Part shown: positions 15,898-22,860 of the stretch, in pieces
How the letters are laid out: the number at the start of each line of letters is the position of its first letter
How positions within the stretch are numbered: the stretch's first letter is position 1
From: an uncultured Eubacteriales bacterium
GTDB lineage: Bacteria > Bacillota > Clostridia > Monoglobales > Monoglobaceae
Direction: 5' to 3'
Length of the DNA: 43,416 bases
Assembly: GCA_958352815.1 (NCBI GenBank)
Contig: CATWQA010000015.1
Location: 1-43,416, forward strand
Notes under the pieces: model-generated
The model's database searches: none
What the model was told of the DNA's origin: nothing
What the model saw: the letters and a program-made list of their open reading frames with translations, nothing else
Made by a program: the position numbers and the translations under genes

Positions 15898-16473
15898 ATT
15901 TTTTAAAATCGATAATAAATAATATATTATACCGCCCAGCATTCCCCCGCAGGTGTTAAAGCACAAATCCGCAAGCTGGAAGGTTCCCAGCTTAAACAAC
16001 AGCTGCGTTGTTTCAATCCCCAATGACACCAAAAAAGAGATTACTATGGATTTAACTATCAAACTTAAAAATCTAATTTTTCCGTCTTTAAAAATCTTGT
16101 TTCTGAACGCCCAAAACAGCAAACATGTAAACGGTACAAACAGTATGAAATTTTCTATCCCCTCGGTATAAGGCGCATTATTATGCTCAAGCCCCCATAC
16201 GCCCATAATATTTTGCAGCGGATTTGAGAAAAACGCCCTGCAAAGCAGCGTTCTGAACAAAATCATAAAGGAATAAAATGCCAGATAGAAAACCCGCCTG
16301 AACTCCTTGCTCTCCCTAAACCTATGATACCAAAAGCGGCAGGTTTTCTTAAAACCGTTCTCTTTTATGCAGACATAAACAAACATAAATAGCACGGCAC
16401 AGACCAAGGCGGCGTTGAACTCCTGGTACAGTGAAGTCAATATACTTTCTAAAATCTTTTTTATATATTCCAT
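15883..16473 (-). CDS. VanZ-family membrane protein
   Basis: A 196-residue integral membrane protein with about five hydrophobic segments. The C-terminal part carries the VanZ pattern SLGIETTQLLFKLGTFQLADLCFNTCGGMLGG. VanZ is associated with low-level teicoplanin resistance in enterococci, but most VanZ-like proteins are of unknown function. The long first third (residues 1-80) precedes the core domain. It has its own promoter at 16502-16530 and diverges from radA. No van genes lie nearby, so a resistance role should not be assumed. Confidence 0.87.
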   Translation of the reverse strand: MEYIKKILESILTSLYQEFNAALVCAVLFMFVYVCIKENGFKKTCRFWYHRFRESKEFRRVFYLAFYSFMILFRTLLCRAFFSNPLQNIMGVWGLEHNNAPYTEGIENFILFVPFTCLLFWAFRNKIFKDGKIRFLSLIVKSIVISFLVSLGIETTQLLFKLGTFQLADLCFNTCGGMLGGIIYYLLSILKNKRKR

Positions 16474-16501
16474 AACATATTTCCTTTTTACTACTCAAAT
16501 A

Positions 16502-16530
16502 ATACTACCATAACATAGCTATTATGTCAA
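16502..16530 (-). promoter_or_regulatory. Sigma-A-type promoter of the VanZ gene
   Basis: On the minus strand: TTGACA, 17 bases, TAGTAT with TG one base before the -10. Confidence 0.62.
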
Positions 16531-16555
16531 TATCCGTAAAATAAACAAAAAATAA

Positions 16556-16585
16556 TTGGACAAATTTTTTTATTTGTGATATACT
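16556..16585 (+). promoter_or_regulatory. Sigma-A-type promoter of radA
   Basis: TTGGAC, 18 bases, TATACT, about 40 bases before the radA ATG. Confidence 0.55.
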
Positions 16586-16625
16586 AATCTTTGGAAATAA
16601 CTATTGAAACAAGGAAGAAAGCAAT

Positions 16626-18020
16626 ATGAAAAGCAAAACGGTTTTTGTCTGCACAGAGTGCGGTAACGAGTATCCCAAATGGATGGGAAAGTGCACGGCG
16701 TGCAATTCCTGGGGCACTGTTAAGGAGGAAACAGTTTTTACCGGACAACCCGCAGGCAAATCTCAGCGGCACGGAATTAAATCCGGCGCCATTGACTCTC
16801 TCGCAAGTATTGGTGAAGAGTCTGAGCCCAAAAGGCTTAAAGACATTTCCACCGATGATGAATTAAGGACGGGCACCGGGCTTTCGGAGTTTGACCGCGT
16901 TTTGGGCGGCGGACTTGTGGCAGGCTCTCTTATTCTCTTGGGAGGCGACCCGGGCATAGGTAAATCCACAATCCTCCTGCAAATATGCCGCCACATAGGG
17001 CAAACCCAAAAGGTTCTCTATGTTTCGGGTGAGGAATCGCTGCGTCAAATCAAGCTGCGTGCGGACAGGCTGGGGGTAGAAGGCGACAACCTTAAAATTT
17101 ATTCCGAAACAAATATGGAAAATATTCTGGAACGGATTTCACGGGAAAAGCCCGATTTGCTTGTTATCGACTCGGTTCAAACCATGTTTAACCCGAACGT
17201 CAATTCCGCCCCGGGCAGCGTTTCCCAAATCCGCGAGGTCGCTTCAACTCTTATGCGTGTCGCAAAGACATATTCGATTGCCACCTTTTTGGTGGGGCAC
17301 GTTACCAAGGAGGGCTCTATTGCAGGCCCCAAGGTTTTGGAACACATTGTTGACTGCGTGCTGTACTTCGAGGGCGACCAAAACCGTGCCTACAGAATTA
17401 TCAGGGCGATTAAAAACAGGTTCGGCTCCACAAACGAAATCGGCGTGTTTGAAATGAACTCCTCGGGGCTGACCGAGATTAAGAATCCCTCCTCCGCCAT
17501 GCTGTCGGGCAGACCCCAGGGCGTTCCGGGAAGCTGTATAGTCTGCACCATGGAGGGAACCCGCCCCGTGCTTGCCGAAATCCAAGCCCTTGCCACGCCC
17601 ACCGCTTTCGGTAACCCGCGGCGCATGACTGCAGGCGTTGATTTTAACCGCGCTATGATGCTTATGGCAATTCTGGAAAAGCGGGCGGGTATGCACCTGT
17701 CCTCTCACGACGTCTATATAAACGTGGTGGGAGGTCTGAAAATGGTTGAACCTGCAATTGACCTGGCGGTGATTTTATCCCTGGCTTCGGGATTTAAAAA
17801 CCGACCTCTCCCCGATGATCTTGTTGCCGTCGGCGAGGTTGGACTGACCGGAGAAATTCGGTCGGTGAGCTACTTGGAAAGCAGGATAATCGAGGCTGAA
17901 AAAATGGGCTTTAAAAAAATTGCCGTTCCCTACATCGGTAAAAGGGCGGCAAAGTTTAAAAACATTGAAGTTTGTCAATACTCAAATATACAGCAAATTA
18001 TTAATGATATTTTAAGATAA
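16626..18020 (+). CDS. radA: DNA repair protein RadA
   Basis: A 464-residue RecA-like ATPase that promotes branch migration of recombination intermediates. The N-terminal zinc finger has Cys9, 12, 23 and 26. GGDPGIGKST at residues 106-115 is Walker A, LLVIDSVQTM the Walker B, and IKNRFGSTNEIG holds the RadA-specific KNRFG motif. The C-terminal third (GVDFNRAMMLMAIL to GEVGLTGEIRSV) is the Lon-protease-like domain without protease function. The length is normal. The start follows AAGGAAG at a good distance. It has its own promoter and is followed by the carD operon, perhaps with partial termination at 18077-18099. Confidence 0.98.
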   Translation: MKSKTVFVCTECGNEYPKWMGKCTACNSWGTVKEETVFTGQPAGKSQRHGIKSGAIDSLASIGEESEPKRLKDISTDDELRTGTGLSEFDRVLGGGLVAGSLILLGGDPGIGKSTILLQICRHIGQTQKVLYVSGEESLRQIKLRADRLGVEGDNLKIYSETNMENILERISREKPDLLVIDSVQTMFNPNVNSAPGSVSQIREVASTLMRVAKTYSIATFLVGHVTKEGSIAGPKVLEHIVDCVLYFEGDQNRAYRIIRAIKNRFGSTNEIGVFEMNSSGLTEIKNPSSAMLSGRPQGVPGSCIVCTMEGTRPVLAEIQALATPTAFGNPRRMTAGVDFNRAMMLMAILEKRAGMHLSSHDVYINVVGGLKMVEPAIDLAVILSLASGFKNRPLPDDLVAVGEVGLTGEIRSVSYLESRIIEAEKMGFKKIAVPYIGKRAAKFKNIEVCQYSNIQQIINDILR

Positions 18021-18076
18021 GTATTTCTGTTACCCACGCGCATTTTAGATATAACCTTTGTTCCTAAAAATCGGCG

Positions 18077-18104
18077 GTTCTCTTGTTAACACGGAGAACA
18101 TTTG
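18077..18104 (+). terminator. Weak hairpin after radA
   Basis: GTTCTC and GAGAAC pair over six bases around an 11-base loop and are followed by ATTTGTT. The T-run is poor, so readthrough into carD is likely. Confidence 0.33.
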
Positions 18105-18138
18105 TTAAAGTTTTGAGAAGTATAACGTATAATACGTT
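18105..18138 (+). promoter_or_regulatory. Candidate carD promoter overlapped by a 15-base palindrome
   Basis: TATAAT at 18128-18133 is a perfect -10; 17 bases upstream stands a weak TTAAAG. The -10 lies inside the perfect palindrome AACGTATAATACGTT (18124-18138). A GCGGC/GCCGC hairpin (18141-18157) follows in the leader just before the ribosome site. Confidence 0.38.
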
Positions 18139-18179
18139 TCGCGGCGGAATGTGCCGCATTTGGAAAGGTGATGTTTATT

Positions 18180-18656
18180 ATGTTTCATATAGGCGATAAG
18201 GTAGTTTATCCTATGCACGGAGCAGGTATAATAAAATGCGTGGAACAGGAAAAAATTCTCGGCGAGGAGCACAGTTATTACGTGCTGAAGCCATGCGTAG
18301 GAGAGCTGGAAATAAAAATTCCCGTCTCTAATATTGATAAAATGGGAATACGGTATATCGTTTCCGAAAAAGAGGCAAACGAGGTTATTGAGGATTTTGA
18401 AAGCTGCACCTGTGTGGAGGACGAAAACTGGAGCAAGCGGTACCACGACAACCTGGAAAAGCTGAAAGACGGAAACCTGTTTGAGGTTGCCAAAATCACC
18501 AAAACCCTCATTCTTCGAGACAGAAAGAAAAGCTTGTCCAACGCAGAGAGGAAAATGCTGAATAATGCAAAGAACATTCTGATTTCAGAGCTGATTATGT
18601 CAAAAAATTCGTCCTACTCCGATATTGAAAAAATTCTTATGAGCAAGATTTCATAA
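18180..18656 (+). CDS. carD: CarD-family transcription regulator
   Basis: A 158-residue regulator that contacts RNA polymerase beta and stabilises open promoter complexes. MFHIGDKVVYPMHGAGIIKCVEQ is the typical start of the RID (Tudor-like) domain, which extends to about residue 60. The helical C-terminal half, with WSKRYHDNLEKLKDG and SLSNAERKMLNNAKNILISEL, binds DNA. The ATG at 18180 is chosen because GGTGAT at 18167-18172 matches the 16S tail with seven bases spacing. A GTG at 18168 and an ATG at 18171 would overlap that site. It leads a carD-ispD-ispF operon, an arrangement common in Clostridia. Confidence 0.91.
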   Translation: MFHIGDKVVYPMHGAGIIKCVEQEKILGEEHSYYVLKPCVGELEIKIPVSNIDKMGIRYIVSEKEANEVIEDFESCTCVEDENWSKRYHDNLEKLKDGNLFEVAKITKTLILRDRKKSLSNAERKMLNNAKNILISELIMSKNSSYSDIEKILMSKIS

Positions 18657-18679
18657 GTAACATCCGAAAGGAGCCCCAT

Positions 18680-19381
18680 ATGAATTCCGTAATAATCGTT
18701 GCAGCAGGCAACAGCACCCGCATGGGAACCGGTCAAAACAAGCAGTTTATTTGCCTTAATAACATCCCGGTTATTGTGAGAACCCTGAAAGCCTTTAGCG
18801 GTCTGCCCGAAATTCATTCAATAACCGTTGTGACCCGCGAATGCGATATTGAGACCATGCTGAATTATATTAATGAGTACAAAATTCCAAAAGTTACATC
18901 GGTCATAAAAGGCGGCGATACCAGGCAAGAATCCGTCCTGTGCGGACTAAAGGCTCAGAGCTTGTCGGATAATGACAATATACTTATCCATGACGGCGCA
19001 AGACCGTTCATACATAAGGAGCATATTTTGGCCGTGATAGGCGCACTAAACAGCGGCAAGTATAAGGCGGCAGCTGTGGGCGTTCCTCCAAAGGATACCA
19101 TAAAGCAGGTGGACGATGAGGGAATAATAGTAAACACACCCGACAGGAGCAGCCTTATCTCGATACAGACCCCTCAGGGCTTTAAGTTCGGGCTGATTAT
19201 GAAAGCCCATCTTGAGGCGGATAGCAAGGGAATTTCCGTCACGGATGACTGCGCCGTTGCGGAGGCGGTTACGAACGAAAAAATCAAGGTGATTGAGGGG
19301 GACTACAACAACATCAAAATTACCACGCCCGAGGATGTTGTCATAGGCGAAAAAATTCTTGAAAATTCAATCGGAGGCTAA
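18680..19381 (+). CDS. ispD: 2-C-methyl-D-erythritol 4-phosphate cytidylyltransferase
   Basis: The third step of the MEP isoprenoid pathway: MEP plus CTP gives CDP-methylerythritol. The 233 residues match the family. IIVAAGNSTRMGTGQNKQF at residues 4-22 is the nucleotide-binding loop, ILIHDGARPF the metal-binding region and ISIQTPQGFK a conserved block. Ending with ITTPEDVVIGEKIL is usual. AAAGGAG lies well placed before the ATG. It follows carD by 23 bases and precedes ispF by one base, so the three genes are co-transcribed. Confidence 0.97.
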   Translation: MNSVIIVAAGNSTRMGTGQNKQFICLNNIPVIVRTLKAFSGLPEIHSITVVTRECDIETMLNYINEYKIPKVTSVIKGGDTRQESVLCGLKAQSLSDNDNILIHDGARPFIHKEHILAVIGALNSGKYKAAAVGVPPKDTIKQVDDEGIIVNTPDRSSLISIQTPQGFKFGLIMKAHLEADSKGISVTDDCAVAEAVTNEKIKVIEGDYNNIKITTPEDVVIGEKILENSIGG

Positions 19382-19382
19382 T

Positions 19383-19862
19383 ATGGAAACACGAGTTGGA
19401 ATTGGGTATGACGTACATAAGTTAACCGAAAACAGGAAGCTTATTCTCGGAGGAGTTACTATAGATTATCCCTTGGGACTTCTGGGACACAGCGATGCAG
19501 ACGTGCTGGTTCATGCGATTATGGACGCTCTGTTGGGAGCAGCCGCCCTGGGCGACATAGGAAAGCACTTTCCGGACACCGACCCCGAATACAGCGGTGC
19601 GGACAGCATTAAGCTGCTCAAACACGTTGGAACATTGCTTAAAGACAATGGCTATTCTGTTGTGAACATCGACTCAATTGTGATTGCACAAGCCCCGAAA
19701 CTTGCGCCTCACATAGAAAGTATGCGCGCCAATATAGCCTCAGCACTAAGCATTCCTATCGGCAGAGTCAGTGTTAAAGCAACCACCACTGAGCGACTGG
19801 GCTTTGAGGGACGCAAGGAGGGCATATCGGCACAGGCTGTGTGCAGCATAAACCATGATTAA
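19383..19862 (+). CDS. ispF: 2-C-methyl-D-erythritol 2,4-cyclodiphosphate synthase
   Basis: The fifth step of the MEP pathway. The protein has 159 residues, the usual length. RVGIGYDVHKL carries the zinc-binding Asp and His, and LLGHSDADVLVHAIMDALLGAAALGDIGKHFPD is the family signature. VKATTTERLGFEGRKEGISAQAV is the trimer and CMP-binding end. The start at 19383 is preferred over an in-frame ATG at 19359 because GGAGG ends five bases before it and the family begins here. It is one base after the ispD stop, so the two are coupled, and it is followed by a strong terminator. Confidence 0.97.
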   Translation: METRVGIGYDVHKLTENRKLILGGVTIDYPLGLLGHSDADVLVHAIMDALLGAAALGDIGKHFPDTDPEYSGADSIKLLKHVGTLLKDNGYSVVNIDSIVIAQAPKLAPHIESMRANIASALSIPIGRVSVKATTTERLGFEGRKEGISAQAVCSINHD

Positions 19863-19868
19863 TACTTG

Positions 19869-19893
19869 CAGGGCACAGCAGTGCCCTGTTTTT
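19869..19893 (+). terminator. Terminator of the carD-ispD-ispF operon
   Basis: CAGGGCAC and GTGCCCTG pair perfectly over 8 bp with a four-base loop and are followed by five T's. Confidence 0.85.
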
Positions 19894-19994
19894 ATGTTTT
19901 TGCACAAACACAAGAAAATTTGAGTATTTTAAAATATTTTTGAAATATTTGAATATAAATGAATATTATGGCAAATAATTCCTTATAATCACAT

Positions 19995-20023
19995 TTGATT
20001 TATACAATAAAAATGAGTAGAAT
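19995..20023 (+). promoter_or_regulatory. Sigma-A promoter of groESL
   Basis: TTGATT, 17 bases, TAGAAT, placed directly before the CIRCE element so that bound HrcA would cover the start point. Confidence 0.72.
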
Positions 20024-20027
20024 AGCA

Positions 20028-20054
20028 TTAGCACTCAATGATATCGAGTGCTAA
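20028..20054 (+). promoter_or_regulatory. CIRCE operator (HrcA binding site)
   Basis: TTAGCACTC, nine bases, GAGTGCTAA: an exact match to the consensus inverted repeat. It implies that groESL is repressed by HrcA and induced by heat or misfolded protein. hrcA itself is not in this window. Confidence 0.97.
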
Positions 20055-20088
20055 CAAAGTGGTATTTAATATTAAGGAGGCATATAAA

Positions 20089-20373
20089 ATGAACATCAAA
20101 CCATTAGGAGACAGAGTTGTTACAAAGATGGCAGAAGCTGAGGAAACAACACAGAGCGGTATTATTCTTGCAGGATCTGCCAAGGAGAAGCCCCAGTTTG
20201 CAGAAGTTATCGCTGTCGGTCCCGGCGGGGTTGTTGACGGCAAAGAGGTTAAGATGGAGCTTAAAGTCGGCGACAAAGTTATTATGAGCAAGTACGCCGG
20301 AACCGAGGTAAAGCTTGACGGCGAGGAGTACGTTATTATCAGCCAAAAAGATGTTTTGGCAATCGTTGACTAA
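20089..20373 (+). CDS. groES: Co-chaperonin GroES
   Basis: A 94-residue subunit of the heptameric lid of the GroEL chamber. MNIKPLGDRVVTKMAEAEETTQSGIIL is the typical opening with the mobile loop around residues 16-32. VDGKEVKMELKVGDKVIMSKYAGTEVKLDGEEYVI completes the beta barrel. The start at 20089 follows AAGGAGG at 20074-20080. A longer in-frame start at 20038 would lie inside the CIRCE element and is rejected. It forms an operon with groEL, 33 bases downstream. Confidence 0.98.
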   Translation: MNIKPLGDRVVTKMAEAEETTQSGIILAGSAKEKPQFAEVIAVGPGGVVDGKEVKMELKVGDKVIMSKYAGTEVKLDGEEYVIISQKDVLAIVD

Positions 20374-20406
20374 TTAATATTAATCGAGATCAGGAGGTAA
20401 TTTATT

Positions 20407-22041
20407 ATGGCTAAGGAAATAAAATTCGGTGAGGACGCAAGAAAGGCGCTCCAGAGCGGCGTTGACCAGCTTGCGAACACTGTTAAGGTAACACTGGGTC
20501 CCAAGGGCAGAAACGTTGTGCTCGACAAGAAGTACGGCGCACCCCTTATCACAAACGACGGTGTTACAATCGCTAAGGAAGTTGAGCTTGAGGATCCCTT
20601 TGAGAACATGGGCGCTCAGCTTGTTAAAGAGGTTGCAACCAAGACAAACGACATTGCAGGCGACGGAACAACAACAGCAACACTGTTGGCTCAGGCTCTT
20701 GTCAGAGAGGGTCTTAAGAACGTTGCTGCAGGCGCAAACCCCATGATTGTCAGAAAGGGTATCGCCAAGGCTGTTGACGCAGCGGTTGAAAAGATTGTTG
20801 AAAACAGCAAGGCTGTTGACGGCAAGAACGACATTGCAAGAGTTGCTTCAATCTCTGCGGCTGACGAAACAGTAGGCGAGCTGATTGCAGACGCTATGGA
20901 AAAGGTATCAAGCAACGGCGTTATCACTGTTGAGGAGTCAAAGACAGCCGAGACATATTCTGAGGTTGTTGAGGGTATGCAGTTTGACAGAGGCTACATC
21001 ACTCCCTACATGGTAACAGATACAGACAAGATGGAAGCCGTAATCGACGACGCTTATCTGCTCATCACAGACAAGAAGATTTCAAACATTCAGGAAATAC
21101 TCCCTCTGCTGGAGCAGATTGTTCAGGCGGGCAAGAAGCTGGTAATCATCGCTGAGGACATCGAGGGCGAGGCTCTTTCTACACTTATTGTCAACAAGCT
21201 CCGCGGCACCTTTACCTGCGTAGCAGTTAAGGCTCCCGGCTTCGGCGACAGAAGAAAGGAAATGCTTCAGGATATTGCTATTCTCACAGGCGGCCAGGTT
21301 ATCTCTGAGGAACTGGGTCTTGACCTTAAGGAAACTCAGGTTGAACAGCTGGGTCGCGCGCGCCAGGTTAAGGTAACAAAGGAGAACACAATTATTGTTG
21401 ACGGTCTCGGCGATAAGGACGAGATTGACGCAAGAGTTCACCAGATTGTTGCACAGATGGAAGAAACAACCTCCGAGTTTGACAAAGAAAAGCTCCAGGA
21501 GCGTCTTGCTAAGCTGTCAGGCGGTGTTGCCGTAATCAAGGTCGGCGCAGCTACAGAGGTTGAAATGAAGGAAAAGAAGCTCAGAATTGAGGACGCTCTG
21601 GCGGCTACGCGTGCAGCTGTTGAAGAGGGCGTTGTTGCCGGAGGCGGCACAGCGTACATCAACGCACTTCCTGCTGTTCAGCAGCTTATGGAAACTCTTG
21701 ACAGCGATGAAAAGACAGGCGCTCAAATCGTCCTGAATGCTCTTGAGGAGCCTGTTAGACAGATTGCATACAACGCAGGCGTTGAGGGCAGCGTTATTGT
21801 AAACAAGATTAAGGACAGCGAGACAGGTATTGGTTACAATGCTCTGACCGGTGAGTATATGGATATGCTCAAGAACGGTATTGTTGATCCCACAAAGGTT
21901 ACAAGAAGCGCATTGCAGAACGCTTCAAGTATCGCTTCAATGATTCTTACAACAGAGAGCGTTGTTGCCGACAAGCCCGACCCGGCGGCAGACGCTGCGG
22001 CAGCTGCTGCAATGGCAGGCGCAGGCGGCGGAATGTATTAA
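20407..22041 (+). CDS. groEL: Chaperonin GroEL
   Basis: A 544-residue chaperonin subunit that folds proteins in a double heptameric ring with GroES and ATP. LGPKGRNVVLDKKYGAPLITNDGVTIAKE and AGDGTTTATLLAQALVREG hold the nucleotide-binding loops. AAVEEGVVAGGGTAYINALP near residue 405 is the family signature. The C-terminal tail is short, AAAAAMAGAGGGMY, instead of a long GGM repeat. AGGAGG precedes the ATG. Codon use is strongly biased, as expected for a highly expressed gene. The operon ends at the strong hairpin 22076-22112. Confidence 0.99.
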   Translation: MAKEIKFGEDARKALQSGVDQLANTVKVTLGPKGRNVVLDKKYGAPLITNDGVTIAKEVELEDPFENMGAQLVKEVATKTNDIAGDGTTTATLLAQALVREGLKNVAAGANPMIVRKGIAKAVDAAVEKIVENSKAVDGKNDIARVASISAADETVGELIADAMEKVSSNGVITVEESKTAETYSEVVEGMQFDRGYITPYMVTDTDKMEAVIDDAYLLITDKKISNIQEILPLLEQIVQAGKKLVIIAEDIEGEALSTLIVNKLRGTFTCVAVKAPGFGDRRKEMLQDIAILTGGQVISEELGLDLKETQVEQLGRARQVKVTKENTIIVDGLGDKDEIDARVHQIVAQMEETTSEFDKEKLQERLAKLSGGVAVIKVGAATEVEMKEKKLRIEDALAATRAAVEEGVVAGGGTAYINALPAVQQLMETLDSDEKTGAQIVLNALEEPVRQIAYNAGVEGSVIVNKIKDSETGIGYNALTGEYMDMLKNGIVDPTKVTRSALQNASSIASMILTTESVVADKPDPAADAAAAAAMAGAGGGMY

Positions 22042-22075
22042 TAAGCTAACCTCTATCCAAAATTATATAATATGG

Positions 22076-22112
22076 AGAGACTGTAAAAGCATAGCTTTTG
22101 CGGTCTCTTTTC
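22076..22112 (+). terminator. Terminator of groESL
   Basis: A 15-bp stem AGAGACTGTAAAAGC / GCTTTTGCGGTCTCT with two G-U pairs and a three-base loop, then TTTTC. Confidence 0.87.
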
Positions 22113-22173
22113 TTCACACAAAATTTAACTCCGCATATATTATATTACCAAAGTATTTTAGGAGTTGAAACGT

Positions 22174-22524
22174 ATGCTTAACCAGATACTGTTACTATTT
22201 GCCGGATTTTTCGCTGTGGTCGGATTTATCACTATTTTATACGCAATAATCGAAGCCCTGTCTTGCAACTCAAAATCAAATATTCCATGTGAGGTTGTGC
22301 TGTTTATGAAAGACTGTGAAGATGACGCCGAGGGAGTTATCAGGCAGATTGCGGGACAACTGTCCTCCGGGCTTTCGGGAATACAAATCCAAAGTATTTC
22401 GGCGGTTGACTGTAACTCAACAGACCAAACCTCAAAAATTTTATCAAAGCTAAGCAGAGACATAGATATTGTTAAAGACTATACTGCCGATCAATACATA
22501 GAACATATTAAAAATTTTACCTGA
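22174..22524 (+). CDS. Membrane-anchored protein resembling half a GT2 glycosyltransferase domain
   Basis: A 116-residue protein with one N-terminal membrane helix (about residues 3-29), then a soluble domain of some 80 residues. The soluble part reads CEVVLFMKDCEDDAEGVIRQI, and later ISAVDCNSTDQTSKILSKL and DIDIVKDY. This follows the opening beta-alpha-beta pattern of GT2 glycosyltransferases (VSVVIPAYNEE..., then VVDDGSTDGTAEIL...), but the DXD motif and acceptor half are absent. It might therefore be a non-catalytic relic or a small binding domain. The start at 22174 follows AGGAG nine bases before; a TTG at 22165 is less likely. It lies alone between the groEL terminator and its own hairpin. 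The fold reading is inference. Confidence 0.72.
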   Translation: MLNQILLLFAGFFAVVGFITILYAIIEALSCNSKSNIPCEVVLFMKDCEDDAEGVIRQIAGQLSSGLSGIQIQSISAVDCNSTDQTSKILSKLSRDIDIVKDYTADQYIEHIKNFT

Positions 22525-22533
22525 AACAAAAAT

Positions 22534-22560
22534 CGCTCTGCCGTTATGGCAGGGCGTTTG
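22534..22560 (+). terminator. Probable terminator after the GT2-like gene
   Basis: CGCTCTGCC and GGCAGGGCG pair over nine bases with one G-U and a five-base loop; only three T's follow. Confidence 0.55.
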
Positions 22561-22603
22561 AGATTGTCAAGAAATACATTTTGATAAAGGCTTTGCCTTT
22601 GTT

Positions 22604-22652
22604 CGCCCGTCCCGCGCTCGGGGAGGTCGGGGCGAGCGCAACGGGGCGGGCG
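22604..22652. repeat. GC-rich long hairpin, candidate intergenic repeat
   Basis: CGCCCGTCCCG (22604-22614) pairs with CGGGGCGGGCG (22642-22652), and the inner CGCTC (22615-22619) with GAGCG (22634-22638). The core is far richer in G and C than the flanking DNA. It stands in a 324-bp stretch (22525-22848) without a gene, next to a second inverted repeat. It resembles dispersed intergenic repeats, but copy number cannot be seen here. Confidence 0.42.
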
Positions 22653-22726
22653 TTTTGCCAAAGTATTCAATTTAATCAAATTATATGGGTTCAGTATAAA
22701 AGTAAAGTTTTAGCGTTTACATAACA

Positions 22727-22754
22727 GTAGGGGCGCAGCAAGCGGCGCCCCTAC
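22727..22754. repeat. GTAGGGGCGC inverted repeat, REP/MITE-like
   Basis: GTAGGGGCGC and GCGCCCCTAC are perfect ten-base arms around eight bases. Outside them AACAGT (22723-22728) and a downstream ACTGTT near 22770 form a second inverted pair. Elements with GTAGGGGCG arms are frequent between genes in many Clostridia; I have no count for this genome. Confidence 0.47.
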
Positions 22755-22833
22755 GAAAATTTAATTTACTGTTGTGAATATAGCGGTTAAATAAATATAA
22801 CCCAAACGCTTATGCCGAAATAAAGCAGACTAA

Positions 22834-22860
22834 GGCACCCTGCAATGCTTACAGGGTGCC
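22834..22860 (-). terminator. Terminator overlapping the end of trmFO
   Basis: GGCACCCTG and CAGGGTGCC pair perfectly over nine bases. On the minus strand the first arm encodes the last three residues Gly-Thr-Leu of TrmFO, and the stop codon lies in the loop. TTAGTCTGCTTTATTT follows. Confidence 0.72.

Noticed and set aside
15883..16473. VanZ gene as part of a glycopeptide resistance cluster
   Set aside because: No VanR/S/H/A/X homologue is near, and VanZ-like proteins are common in genomes without such resistance.
20038..20088. Longer N-terminus for GroES
   Set aside because: The in-frame start lies inside the CIRCE operator, and a perfect ribosome site precedes the ATG at 20089.
22525..22848. 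CRISPR array or rRNA/tRNA remnant
   Set aside because: The repeats are inverted and different from each other, with no regular spacers, and no tRNA cloverleaf can be folded by eye.
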